53,443 nucleotides of DNA from an uncultured Thermomicrobia bacterium. GTDB taxonomy: Bacteria; Chloroflexota; Chloroflexia; Thermomicrobiales; JALYUS01. Shown in pieces: positions 22,616 to 30,534 of this stretch. A program made the position numbers and the translations under genes. The first letter of the stretch is position 1. Every line of letters begins with the position of its first letter. The stretch covers positions 1-53,443 of the forward strand of contig CALBSO010000092.1 of the NCBI GenBank assembly GCA_937968015.1. Direction: 5' to 3'. A model generated the notes under the pieces. That model was not told the DNA's origin, made no database searches, and saw nothing but the letters and a program-made list of their open reading frames with translations.

Positions 22616-23475
22616 TATGTCCCAAGGACGAAGCGGTGGATTGCTTCCGCGACACCGTCGGCATCGTTGGTGGCGACGGTGGCGGTGGCGATCGCTTTCA
22701 GTTCCGGTTCGGCATTGCCCATCGCGATGGCGATGCCGCCACCGTCGCGCACGGCAGCGAGCATTGCGAGATCGTTCAGGTAGTCGCCAATCGCCATCGT
22801 CTCCGCGAGTGTGATTCCCTCCTGCGCGGCGAGGTGAGCGAGTGCCTTGGCCTTGCCGCAGCCCGCATTGAAGAGATCGAGCGCGAAGGTCTTGACGCTC
22901 GCGGTCGCGGTGACGGGGCGATCAATCAAATTGCCGATGCGCTCGCCGAGCGCGCCGATGAGCGCGTCGCGGAGGGTGAGGAGGGGCGGCAATTCGTCGT
23001 CGAACATCGCGATGCTGAGGATGTTGCCGAGCGTCGGGAGCGTGTCATGGTCTGTGCGCGTCACCCCGTCCCGCGGGATGAGGTATTCGCGCGTTGCCCG
23101 ATTCTCCGCCGACTCCGGGCCGGTGTAGAGCCGCCCGCCATGCGCCGGGCTTTCAAGCAGGACGGGTTGGTAGCCGTGCGCGCGGCTGATCGCGACTGTC
23201 TCGCACAGCACAGCGGGCGGGATCGCGTCTTCGTAAAGCACCGCGCCGGTGGACGATTCCTGGATCACGGCGCCGCCGTGGAGAATCAGCGGCAGGCGGA
23301 AGCCAAGCATCTCAGCATAGGCGCGCGCCGCGTAGAGCCGCCGACCCGTTGCGAGCGTCACATGGACGCCCCGCGCCACTGCCTCGCGGATCGCCGCGCG
23401 CACGGCAGGCGAGACTTCCCCGGCGGAGGTGAGCAATGTACCGTCCACATCGAGCGCAATCAGCCGAATTGCCAT
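22615..23475 (-). CDS. Cof-type HAD-IIB phosphatase
   Basis: 286 residues starting MAIRLIALDVDGTLL (motif I), then TLATGRRLYAAR (motif II) and KAKALAHLAAQEGIT (motif III Lys). It ends with MAIGDYLNDLAMLAAV (motif IV GDxxND) and IAIAMGNAEPELKA. This is the Cof/YbiV pattern of cytosolic sugar-phosphate or nucleotide phosphatases. The start at 23475 is fixed by the conserved first strand. The upstream open frame (~75 codons) contains no family sequence. GGAGG lies about 11 bases before the ATG. Confidence 0.94.
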   Translation of the reverse strand: MAIRLIALDVDGTLLTSAGEVSPAVRAAIREAVARGVHVTLATGRRLYAARAYAEMLGFRLPLILHGGAVIQESSTGAVLYEDAIPPAVLCETVAISRAHGYQPVLLESPAHGGRLYTGPESAENRATREYLIPRDGVTRTDHDTLPTLGNILSIAMFDDELPPLLTLRDALIGALGERIGNLIDRPVTATASVKTFALDLFNAGCGKAKALAHLAAQEGITLAETMAIGDYLNDLAMLAAVRDGGGIAIAMGNAEPELKAIATATVATNDADGVAEAIHRFVLGT

Positions 23476-23673
23476 GCCGCCGCCTTTCCTCCGGGGAAGC
23501 ATAGCAGAGCCGTGCCGCGCACATACTCCGAACGATCTCCCTCTCCGCTCCGGGAACGGGCGTCCGGGCGGATTGCAATAGGCATCGGGCGGTGCGATGC
23601 TGTGAAAAGCGAGGATGGATTGGTCGCGCGGGCTTTCCTGCCCGCGCGACGGGGAAGAAGGAGGAGCAGGAAC

Positions 23674-24783
23674 GTGACGGAGATGCACCTTTGTCCCTCC
23701 GATCAATTACGCGCCTATGTCCGGCAGGTGGCGCTGGCGGTGGGCGCTGATGATGACATCGCGGACGAACTCGCCAACCATCTCGTCAAGGCGAACCTCT
23801 CCGGCCACGACTCGCACGGCGTCCTCCGCCTGCCGCAGTATGTATCGCAGGCGGACAAGGGTGGCCTCGTGCCCAATGCGCGGCCCACGGTCGTCCGCGA
23901 AATGGGCGGCACGGCGGTGATGGACGCGCATTTTGGCTTTGGCCAATACTCGACCGCCGTCGCGCTCGACTGGGCGATGGAGCGGGCGAAGACGCACGGC
24001 ATCGCCGCCGTCGCCTCGCGCCACGCGACGCACATCGGGCGGCTGGGCGAGTACACCGAACGGGCGAGCGCGGCGGGGATGATCGCCATTGTCACGATTG
24101 GCACCGCCGCGCCGGGCAGTGGTGGCGTCGTGCCGTTCGGCGGGGCGCGCCGCTTCCTTGGCACGAACCCATGGTCCTTCGGTGTCCCGGCGGACGGCGG
24201 CACGAATATGGTCTATGACGCCGCTACCTCGACGGTCGCGGAGGGGAAACTGCGGGTCGCGCGCTCCAAGAACGCGGCGCTCGCGCCGGGGCTGATCGTG
24301 GATAGGGACGGCAACCCCTCCACGAATGCCGAGGATTTCTACAACGGCGGCGCGCTCCTGCCCGTCGGCGGCGATGTCGCCGGGCATAAGGGCTACGGCC
24401 TCGCGATGGCCTCCGCCCTGATTGCCGGCCTCGCGATGGTGGACGACGATACGCCGGTGATGCCCGTCCCCTCAGCGCACCCGGCTACCGGCTTCGAGCG
24501 GGGCGCGCTCGGCGGGGTCTTCGTAATCGCGATGGATCCGGCGGCGTTCGGTGACAGCAAGGAATACCGGCGCCTGACCGGCGAAACGCTCGCCGCCGTC
24601 AAGGAGACGCCACCCGCTCCCGGCAAGGACGAAGTACTCGTCCCCGGCGAGCCGGAAATCCGCTCCCGCGCTGCCCGCGAGTGCGATGGTATCCCGATCC
24701 CCGACGCGATCTGGCAGGACCTCTCCGGCGTCGCCGCGCGCTTCGGCATCGCCATGCCGGACGGGGTGTCGTCGGTGGCGTAG
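23674..24783 (+). CDS. Ldh2-family malate/L-lactate-type dehydrogenase
   Basis: The 369-residue protein has the Ldh2/YlbC/ComC fold markers: LVKANLSGHDSHGVLRLPQY (catalytic His region), SRHATHIGRLGEYTERA, GGARRFLGTNPWSFGVPA (nucleotide-binding region) and GHKGYGLAM. Such enzymes reduce 2-oxoacids (pyruvate, oxaloacetate, ureidoglycolate, delta1-piperideine-2-carboxylate) with NAD(P)H using a non-Rossmann fold. The substrate is not determinable. The GTG at 23674 is chosen because GAAGGAGGAG lies 8-10 nt upstream; an ATG three codons later is possible. It is followed after 43 bp by a SelA-like PLP gene, likely the same transcript. Confidence 0.93.
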   Translation: MTEMHLCPSDQLRAYVRQVALAVGADDDIADELANHLVKANLSGHDSHGVLRLPQYVSQADKGGLVPNARPTVVREMGGTAVMDAHFGFGQYSTAVALDWAMERAKTHGIAAVASRHATHIGRLGEYTERASAAGMIAIVTIGTAAPGSGGVVPFGGARRFLGTNPWSFGVPADGGTNMVYDAATSTVAEGKLRVARSKNAALAPGLIVDRDGNPSTNAEDFYNGGALLPVGGDVAGHKGYGLAMASALIAGLAMVDDDTPVMPVPSAHPATGFERGALGGVFVIAMDPAAFGDSKEYRRLTGETLAAVKETPPAPGKDEVLVPGEPEIRSRAARECDGIPIPDAIWQDLSGVAARFGIAMPDGVSSVA

Positions 24784-24826
24784 GCGTTCAGCCTGCGCCA
24801 CCCAAGCGAAGCAAGAGGAGGCACCG

Positions 24827-25969
24827 ATGGTTACGGTCTTTTCCGCACCGACCGAACGTAAGACGGATATTTACACGCGCCTCGGTGTCCGGACGATCAT
24901 CAACGCGCGCGGTGCGACGACCGCCGTCGGCGGGACGCTGCCGCTACCCGAAGTGACGGCGGCGATGGCGGAAGCGGCCAAAGCGTTCGTCGTCCTCGAT
25001 GAACTGAACGCGAAGGTCGGCGAGAAGATCGCGGCGGTGACCGGCGCGGAGGCGGGCTACGTCACTGCCGGCTCGGCGGCGGGAATGCTCCTCGCGGCGG
25101 CGGCCTGTATCACGGGTACGGACATGGCGCGCATCCGCCGCTTGCCGGAGACAACCGGCATGCCGAACGAGATCATCGTCCATCGCGCGCATCGCATCAA
25201 CTACGACCAGATGTTCCGCGCGCCCGGCGCGAAACTGGTGGAGATTGGCATCCCGAGCGCTACCGAGCGGTGGGAATACGAAGCGGCGTTCACCGAGCGC
25301 ACCGCCGCCGTTGCCTTCGTGGACTCGCCCTCCATCGGCCCCGGTGCGCTCGATTTCGCTACGGTAGTTGAGATCGCGCATGCACACGATGTGCCCGTGA
25401 TCGTGGATGCCGCCTCGACGCTGCCGCCGGTCAGCCACCTGACGCGCTGGATCGCGGGCGGCGCGGACCTCGTCATTTATAGTGGCGGGAAGGGGATTCG
25501 CGGCCCACAGGATTCCGGCCTGCTCGCCGGGCGCGCGGATCTGATCGCCGCCGCGCGGATGAATGGCAACCCGAACGCGGGTATTGGCCGGGCGGCGAAG
25601 GTGAGCAAGGAAGCGATGGTCGGCCTCGCCGTTGCGCTCGACCGCTTTATCACACACGACCACGACCGCGATTTCGCCGATCACCGCGCGCAGGCCGAAC
25701 TGATCGCGCACGAACTGGCCGATTTCCCGAACGCGACGTGCGAGGTGATCGCCGACCCGGAGCGCTACCCGATGCCCATCGCGGTGATCCGCCCCGTTGA
25801 CGGCGCATGGTCCGCGCCCGCCATCCGGGCGACACTGGCGGCAGGCGACCCCGGCATCTTCGTCAATGTCGAACTCGGCGGCATCGGCATCAATACCCAC
25901 TGCCTGCTGGACGGCGACGCGGAGCAGATCGCCACGCGCCTCCGCGCGCTGCTGCGGACGATGGTCTGA
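24827..25969 (+). CDS. SelA-like PLP-dependent enzyme (not canonical selenocysteine synthase)
   Basis: 380 residues of the SelA/DgaE branch of fold-type I PLP enzymes. Visible motifs are RTIINARGATTAVGGTLPLP, EAGYVTAGSAAGMLLAAAA, VPVIVDAAS (the Asp that contacts the PLP nitrogen) and DLVIYSGGKGIRGPQDSG with the Schiff-base Lys. Canonical SelA is ~460 residues with an N-terminal domain that binds tRNA-Sec. This protein lacks that domain and lies beside an Ldh2 dehydrogenase, not selB. A role in amino-acid or sugar-acid catabolism (lyase or racemase) is more likely. ATG at 24827 with AGAGGAGGCACCG upstream. Confidence 0.9.
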   Translation: MVTVFSAPTERKTDIYTRLGVRTIINARGATTAVGGTLPLPEVTAAMAEAAKAFVVLDELNAKVGEKIAAVTGAEAGYVTAGSAAGMLLAAAACITGTDMARIRRLPETTGMPNEIIVHRAHRINYDQMFRAPGAKLVEIGIPSATERWEYEAAFTERTAAVAFVDSPSIGPGALDFATVVEIAHAHDVPVIVDAASTLPPVSHLTRWIAGGADLVIYSGGKGIRGPQDSGLLAGRADLIAAARMNGNPNAGIGRAAKVSKEAMVGLAVALDRFITHDHDRDFADHRAQAELIAHELADFPNATCEVIADPERYPMPIAVIRPVDGAWSAPAIRATLAAGDPGIFVNVELGGIGINTHCLLDGDAEQIATRLRALLRTMV

Positions 25970-26099
25970 CGGGGAGCCTCATCTCCCGCTCCCTTCCCGC
26001 GAGACGGCGGCGCGGAAACCGACATTGCGATGCACCGGCGATCGCGTTACGATTTGCGGCAGCGCGCATGAGCGCCAGACACGCGACCGGAGTACGACG

Positions 26100-27443
26100 A
26101 TGACCGCGCCCGCAGGCACGGATGAGTATCCAACGATCCTGTTCAATCGGTACCGCGTCGAAGCGACGCTCGGTCAGGGTGGGTTCAGCACCGTCCTCAA
26201 GGCGTATGACCTTCGGATCAAACGCCTCGTAGCGATCAAGATGCTCAAACCCGCGCTCGCCACCGACCCTGACCGGTTTCGTGCCATCGAGGAGCGCTTC
26301 ACGCGTGAAGCGGAGGCCGCATCCCGGATGGGCGTGCATCCGCATGTCATCGCGGTGTATGACCTCGCGACGGACACGGAGAACGCCCACTACCTCATCC
26401 TCGAATACATCGCGGGGGGCACACTCGCCCAACGGCTTCGCCACGGCCCACTCCCGCCTTCCGACGCCTTACGCATCGCGGCGGACGCGGCGCGCGGATT
26501 GCACGCCGCGCATCAGACCGGTATCGTCCATCGGGACATCAAGCCCGCCAATATCTTCCTCACCCTGGATGGGCGGGCACAAGTCGGTGATTTCGGCATC
26601 GCCCAGATTGACGATCTCTCCAACCGGACGCAGACGCTGACCGGGCACCCCGGTACGCCGCTCTACATGAGCCCCGAACAGGAGCGGCAGACCGCCTATC
26701 TGCGCCCCTCGACCGATCAGTACAGCCTCGGGCTCGTCCTCTTCGAGATGCTGACGGGTATGGCATACAAGCGGCTGGAACCGGACGACGCCATGCGCGC
26801 ATTGGACTCCCAGCCTCCGGCGCTCGCCGGTCTGGTGCGTCGGATGACGGCGTTCGAGTCGCGCGATCGCTACGCCACGATGGCCGATGTGGTCACGGCG
26901 ATAGATGCCGTACCGCCTGCCCTCGATCAGGACGCTACCCCCACGGAAGCCGCCGCGACGATCATTCCGTCACTGGCAGAGCAAGCCACCCCGGCGACGA
27001 TTGCGCCGCCGCAGACGCCGATTGTCAATCTCCAGCCGGTCGCGCCGGTCGCCCGACCGCCGGTGTCACAACCGGTAGCGGTGGGACGGCAATACAGTCG
27101 GCGGGCAGTCCTCGTCACGGTCGGCGGATTGATCGTCGCGGGCGGCGGAGCGGGGGCCGTCGCGTACGCCATTCACGGCTCCGGCGGGACCGCAACGCCG
27201 ACACATGCGCCACCGACCGCAACCGATGCGGTACGTGCCGGGACGCGCCTGCGCGTGGTGACGGATGCGGTGCTTCGCGTGAGACCGGAATCTACGAGCC
27301 AGATCGTGGTGACGCTCCGTGCGGGCGATGTGCTTATCGCACAGAGCGTCGCGGTGTTCGACAGCACGACCCAGAAGTGGTATCCGGTGATGCTCCAAAA
27401 TGGCGCCACCGCATACGTCCGCGCCGATTTCGTGACCGCGTAG
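26100..27443 (+). CDS. transmembrane Ser/Thr protein kinase with C-terminal SH3b domain
   Basis: A 447-residue Hanks-type kinase. It has the glycine loop GQGGFSTVLKAYD, VAIKMLKP (ATP Lys), HRDIKPANIF (catalytic loop), VGDFGIAQ (DFG), GTPLYMSPEQ (activation segment end) and TDQYSLGLVLFEMLTG. A Pro/Ala-rich linker leads to a single transmembrane helix (~330-350, preceded by YSRRAVLV). An extracytoplasmic SH3b-like domain follows (LRVVTDAVLRVRPEST to AYVRADFVTA). SH3b domains often bind cell-wall peptide, so it may sense the envelope. It may regulate the sigma/CHAT cluster 1.6 kb downstream, but that is only suggested by location. Confidence 0.95.
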   Translation: MTAPAGTDEYPTILFNRYRVEATLGQGGFSTVLKAYDLRIKRLVAIKMLKPALATDPDRFRAIEERFTREAEAASRMGVHPHVIAVYDLATDTENAHYLILEYIAGGTLAQRLRHGPLPPSDALRIAADAARGLHAAHQTGIVHRDIKPANIFLTLDGRAQVGDFGIAQIDDLSNRTQTLTGHPGTPLYMSPEQERQTAYLRPSTDQYSLGLVLFEMLTGMAYKRLEPDDAMRALDSQPPALAGLVRRMTAFESRDRYATMADVVTAIDAVPPALDQDATPTEAAATIIPSLAEQATPATIAPPQTPIVNLQPVAPVARPPVSQPVAVGRQYSRRAVLVTVGGLIVAGGGAGAVAYAIHGSGGTATPTHAPPTATDAVRAGTRLRVVTDAVLRVRPESTSQIVVTLRAGDVLIAQSVAVFDSTTQKWYPVMLQNGATAYVRADFVTA

Positions 27444-27447
27444 GGAA

Positions 27448-27870
27448 ATGGCGCGATCCGCTTCGATGACAGGATCGTCAGACTCGCTACCCGCCGCTGC
27501 CATGCCACTGTTCATCGTCCTCGCGCATGATCGTCCTGTGAGGGGATACCTCACGCAACGAGACGACATCGCGCGGCAGCGGAGGACAGGGCAGATGTAT
27601 TGGGACGACACGCCGGACCGGAGCGCCAAAAGTTGGACCATGCACGCACCGCGCCGCAAGCCGCGCGGAGTGGCGAGCCGGGAGCGGCAGGAGTACCGTC
27701 TGGCGGTGTACCGCCGCGCGCAAGAGCGCTTCCGCGAAATACTGGCAGGCGGCGCCGTGACACGGACGACGGCCACCTGGCGCGCGCTCCAGGATGTGTG
27801 CCGCACCTACGACCTTGAGCCCGCCGAATGGGGACTGCTCATTCATTGCCTGATGTCCACGTCCTCGTAA
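27448..27870 (+). CDS. unknown protein downstream of the kinase
   Basis: I do not recognise this 140-residue protein. Its C-terminal half is helical and basic (RRKPRGVASRERQEYRLAVY, then WRALQDVCRTYDLEPAEWGL). It begins 4 bp after the kinase stop, and a terminator-like hairpin follows, so co-expression with the kinase is likely. The start is uncertain; ATGs at 27466 and 27502 are alternatives. The opposite-strand frame over the same bases has shadow-like composition. Confidence 0.5.
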   Translation: MARSASMTGSSDSLPAAAMPLFIVLAHDRPVRGYLTQRDDIARQRRTGQMYWDDTPDRSAKSWTMHAPRRKPRGVASRERQEYRLAVYRRAQERFREILAGGAVTRTTATWRALQDVCRTYDLEPAEWGLLIHCLMSTSS

Positions 27871-27901
27871 CCCGCCCCCCCCTTCCACGGTGGCGGGCTT
27901 T
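27871..27901 (+). terminator. hairpin downstream of the kinase operon
   Basis: CCCGCC (27871-27876) pairs with GGCGGG (27892-27897) and is followed by CTTT. It is directly after the stop codon of the 140-aa gene. Confidence 0.55.
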
Positions 27902-28076
27902 CGCCTGCCCGTCTCCCTACCCCGCCGCTTCCTGCCGGACAGCAGATAGCCCTCCGTATGGAGGGCGCGGCCCGCTTCCAGGCCACGCTGCACGCCGCGC
28001 AACCAGTCCGGCGCGACCGGGTGCGGGCTGTCTTCGCCTATCTGTAGAAATCAGCAACAAGGAATCGCACCTCCAC

Positions 28077-28478
28077 TCAACAGACGTTATTCAAGATCGC
28101 GAGGCGGGTCGCTGCCGCGCGTGAGGAGACACCGAGCCGGTTGTAAATCGAAGAGAGGTGCTGGTCTATCGTGCGGCGGCTGAGGAAGAGGCGCGCGGCG
28201 ATCTGTGCGTTCGTCAGCCCCAGCGCGACCAGACCGATCACTTCGGTCTCCCGCGCTGTCAGGTGAATGCCGTTGGGCGGCGATGATGCCGGTACACGCC
28301 GACCGGGAGACGGCGTGCCGCGCGCGCTGAGCAAGGCGAGGACGCACCAGGTGAGCATGTATTCGTACGGGGTGAGCGCCTCGGCAAATGACGCGCCGTG
28401 CCGTTGGTCTTCCCGCTCCGAGAGCGCGAACCGATAGGGCGTGGCAGGATCGAGATGGTCGTCTCGTCGGTCAATCAT
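28077..28478 (-). CDS. LuxR-type HTH transcriptional regulator
   Basis: 133 residues. The C-terminal ~65 residues form a GerE/LuxR helix-turn-helix: LTARETEVIGLVALGLTNAQ, then IAARLFLSRRTIDQHLSSIY and NRLGVSSRAAATRLAI. The N-terminal part is short and has no receiver or ligand domain, so the protein is a small DNA-binding regulator whose signal input is unclear. GAGGGAATCTGTC precedes the ATG at 28478. It sits between the kinase pair and the sigma/CHAT cluster, on the opposite strand. Confidence 0.9.
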   Translation of the reverse strand: MIDRRDDHLDPATPYRFALSEREDQRHGASFAEALTPYEYMLTWCVLALLSARGTPSPGRRVPASSPPNGIHLTARETEVIGLVALGLTNAQIAARLFLSRRTIDQHLSSIYNRLGVSSRAAATRLAILNNVC

Positions 28479-28505
28479 GACAGATTCCCTCTTCTCTCGG
28501 GGTAC

Positions 28506-28546
28506 GGCAAAGACGCCGCGCCAGAATCTGACGGGGCGTCTTTGCC
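28506..28546. terminator. 12-bp perfect hairpin between two convergentless minus-strand genes
   Basis: GGCAAAGACGCC (28506-28517) is the exact reverse complement of 28535-28546. It lies just downstream of the 111-aa minus-strand gene and upstream of the LuxR gene. No clear T-run follows, so it may terminate weakly or protect RNA ends. Confidence 0.6.
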
Positions 28547-28549
28547 GGG

Positions 28550-28885
28550 CTAATGCGTCGCGCGCGTTGCTATACCGGGGTGCGGCGTGCCCGCAGGCGC
28601 GGGCGGTGCGAGGCGCATCGCGAGCGCCTGCAATGCCTTCGCGACTGCCGCGCGGCGCTCGCGCATCCGCGCGCCCTGTCCATGTGGGCGATGCGCCTCT
28701 TCCACTTCCGCGACCCGTGCCCGCTTCGCGGCCTGCGCGCGCCGGTCATCCTGTATCGCCTGAGCGACCTCGCCGGTCATGTAATCCAACATTGCGCCAA
28801 TCCTTTCCGGTATGCCGGCCTCTGCCCGCCGTATCCAATCGAATGAACGGGCGCGACCGGCGTTTTCGCGGACGCTCACCTTCAT
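28550..28885 (-). CDS. small unknown helical protein
   Basis: A 111-residue protein of unknown family, rich in Ala, Arg and Glu and predicted helical (RIGAMLDYMTGEVAQAIQDD, then AAKRARVAEVEEAHR). No Shine-Dalgarno of quality precedes the ATG at 28885. A strong hairpin immediately after the stop and low-scoring alternatives on the other strand argue that it is real. It is divergently oriented from the sigma-factor operon (193 bp apart). Confidence 0.5.
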   Translation of the reverse strand: MKVSVRENAGRARSFDWIRRAEAGIPERIGAMLDYMTGEVAQAIQDDRRAQAAKRARVAEVEEAHRPHGQGARMRERRAAVAKALQALAMRLAPPAPAGTPHPGIATRATH

Positions 28886-29078
28886 GATGGATGGCGGAAG
28901 ATTGTCAGCGCCATATATTGGCAGGACGATGTGTATGTAGTATCGTGAACGGATTGTAGGCGAACAATCGGAAGGGACACGCTGGCATTACGGACGCAAA
29001 GTGCCGACGAAATGCGCGGATGGGGCATCGGGGCGTACGGAGAACGAGGCAAGGACGAGAAGAGCGAGGTCGTGATCG

Positions 29079-29756
29079 GTGGACGTCCGGCGTATCCCAC
29101 TGACTGAACTGGTCGCGGCCTGCCGCGAGGAGACGGAGCGGTTCCTCCGGCGCGAGCCGTCGCGCGATGCGTTCTGCTTCGAAATCGTCCGGCGGGCCGT
29201 CCGTGACCGCGATCAGCAGGCATGGGCAGCCGTCTTCGCGCAGTACCAGGGCATGGTGCTCGCCTGGGTACGGCGGCATCCAGTCTCGGGCAGCACGCAT
29301 GAGGATGATGCGTTCTGGATCAACCGCACCTTCGACCGCTTCTGGACGGCGGTGAGACCGGAGCGGTTCGACGCCTTTCCGAACATGGCGGCGCTCTTAC
29401 GTTACCTGAAACTGTGCGCGCACAGTGTCCTCCTCGATGAGATGCGCGCGCGGGATGCGGCGGGGCGCGAGCGCCTCACCGATCAGGTCGCGGAAGGCAT
29501 CGAGACGCCGGATGTCGCTGATGTCGCGTTGGGGCAACTGGCGGGGAGCGATCTCTGGGCGGCGATCGTCGCGGAAATGCAGGATGAGGCAGAGCGGCGG
29601 GTGGCGTACTGCTGTTTCGTCCTCGATCTGAAACCGCGCGAGGTGCAAGAGCGTCATCCTCAATTGTATGCGACAGTGGACGATGTCTACCGGATCAAGC
29701 GGAATCTGCTCGAACGGCTGCGCCGGAACGCGAATATTCGCGCGTTTTTGGCATGA
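29079..29756 (+). CDS. sigma-70-family RNA polymerase sigma factor (CHAT-cluster type)
   Basis: 225 residues. A region-2-like segment runs AVRDRDQQAWAAVFAQYQGM, then VLAWVRRH, then NRTFDRFWTAVRPERFDAF and LLRYLKLCAHSVLLDEMRAR, matching core binding and -10 recognition in ECF-like sigma factors. The C-terminal part VLDLKPREVQERHP followed by VDDVYRIKRNLLERLRRN is a divergent region-4-like helix-turn-helix. The start is a GTG at 29079 with GAGCGAGG upstream. It heads the anti-sigma/CHAT/subtilase cluster and probably controls its own operon. Confidence 0.85.
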   Translation: MDVRRIPLTELVAACREETERFLRREPSRDAFCFEIVRRAVRDRDQQAWAAVFAQYQGMVLAWVRRHPVSGSTHEDDAFWINRTFDRFWTAVRPERFDAFPNMAALLRYLKLCAHSVLLDEMRARDAAGRERLTDQVAEGIETPDVADVALGQLAGSDLWAAIVAEMQDEAERRVAYCCFVLDLKPREVQERHPQLYATVDDVYRIKRNLLERLRRNANIRAFLA

Positions 29757-29802
29757 ATGCGCGAAAACCGGCGCGCGCCGCGTTTAGTCAGTGAGAAAGG
29801 GG

Positions 29803-30534
29803 ATGATGGCTGTGGCGAATGGTGCGAATCCCGATGCGATGAGCCCGGATGACCTGATTGCCTTCATAGACGGTGAGGCATCCGCGGCAGCACAGGAGCA
29901 GATCGCGTCCGACCCCATCCTTCGCGCCGCCGCTGACGACTACGCGCGCACCCAGCGTCATCTCCAGCGCCGCTTGTACCGGTTCGCGTGCCCATCGCCA
30001 CAGGCGCTCGGTGAGTATGACCTCGGTCTGCTTGCCGCGGCGGAACGGACCCGGATCGCGGCGCATGTGGTGGAGTGCCCGCGGTGTGCGGCGGAGTTGC
30101 GGACCTTGCGTGACTTCCTGGCGACCGGGGACGACGCGCCGCCGATCGGTGCGGTCGAGCGGATGCGGCGGATCGTCGCGACGCTCTTGCCCCCGCCACC
30201 GCGCACCTCGCCCTACGCGAGCCTGCGTGGGGCGGAGGACGCGACGACGCGCACGTATCAGGCGGGCGATGTGACGATCACGCTCGATCTCGGTGCGCCG
30301 GTGCGGCGAGGGCGGACATCTCTCGTCGGGCTGCTCTGGCGCAATGGCGACGATCCCGAAACCATTGCCGGGAGTGCGGTCGTCTTAATGGATGACGGCG
30401 GCATCACGCAGACGACCGCGATTGATGAAGTTGGCAACTTCACCTTCGATGACATCACCCCAGGGACTTACCACATGGAGGTAACACTTGGAGACGATCA
30501 CATCACCATCGGAGGCCTCTCCATCGGGCAATGA
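29803..30534 (+). CDS. soluble zinc-binding anti-sigma-like protein with C-terminal beta domain
   Basis: The N-terminal half contains HVVECPRC, the HxxxCxxC ZAS motif of zinc anti-sigma factors, preceded by LGEYDLGLLAAAERTRI as in that domain. The C-terminal ~100 residues form a beta-rich domain resembling carboxypeptidase-regulatory/prealbumin-like repeats: TAIDEVGNFTFDDITPGTYH. There is no transmembrane helix, unlike classic RsiW/RseA proteins, so it would sense a cytoplasmic signal. Start: ATG at 29803 or 29806 just after AGAAAGGGG; the frame also has a GTG at 29791. The gene lies 46 bp after the sigma gene and overlaps the CHAT gene by 47 bp. Confidence 0.8.
   Translation: MMAVANGANPDAMSPDDLIAFIDGEASAAAQEQIASDPILRAAADDYARTQRHLQRRLYRFACPSPQALGEYDLGLLAAAERTRIAAHVVECPRCAAELRTLRDFLATGDDAPPIGAVERMRRIVATLLPPPPRTSPYASLRGAEDATTRTYQAGDVTITLDLGAPVRRGRTSLVGLLWRNGDDPETIAGSAVVLMDDGGITQTTAIDEVGNFTFDDITPGTYHMEVTLGDDHITIGGLSIGQ

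Noticed and set aside
22558..23673. Long plus-strand open frame upstream of the Ldh2 gene
   Set aside because: It is antisense to a clear Cof-type HAD gene and has shadow composition; the real gene starts at 23674.
24827..25969. Genuine SelA (selenocysteine synthase) supplying the selenoprotein
   Set aside because: Too short, lacks the N-terminal tRNA-binding domain and sits in a catabolic-looking pair with Ldh2.
27487..28002. 171-residue minus-strand frame opposite the 140-aa gene
   Set aside because: It runs through the terminator hairpin, has shadow composition (Arg/Gly/Pro-rich) and no credible ribosome binding site.
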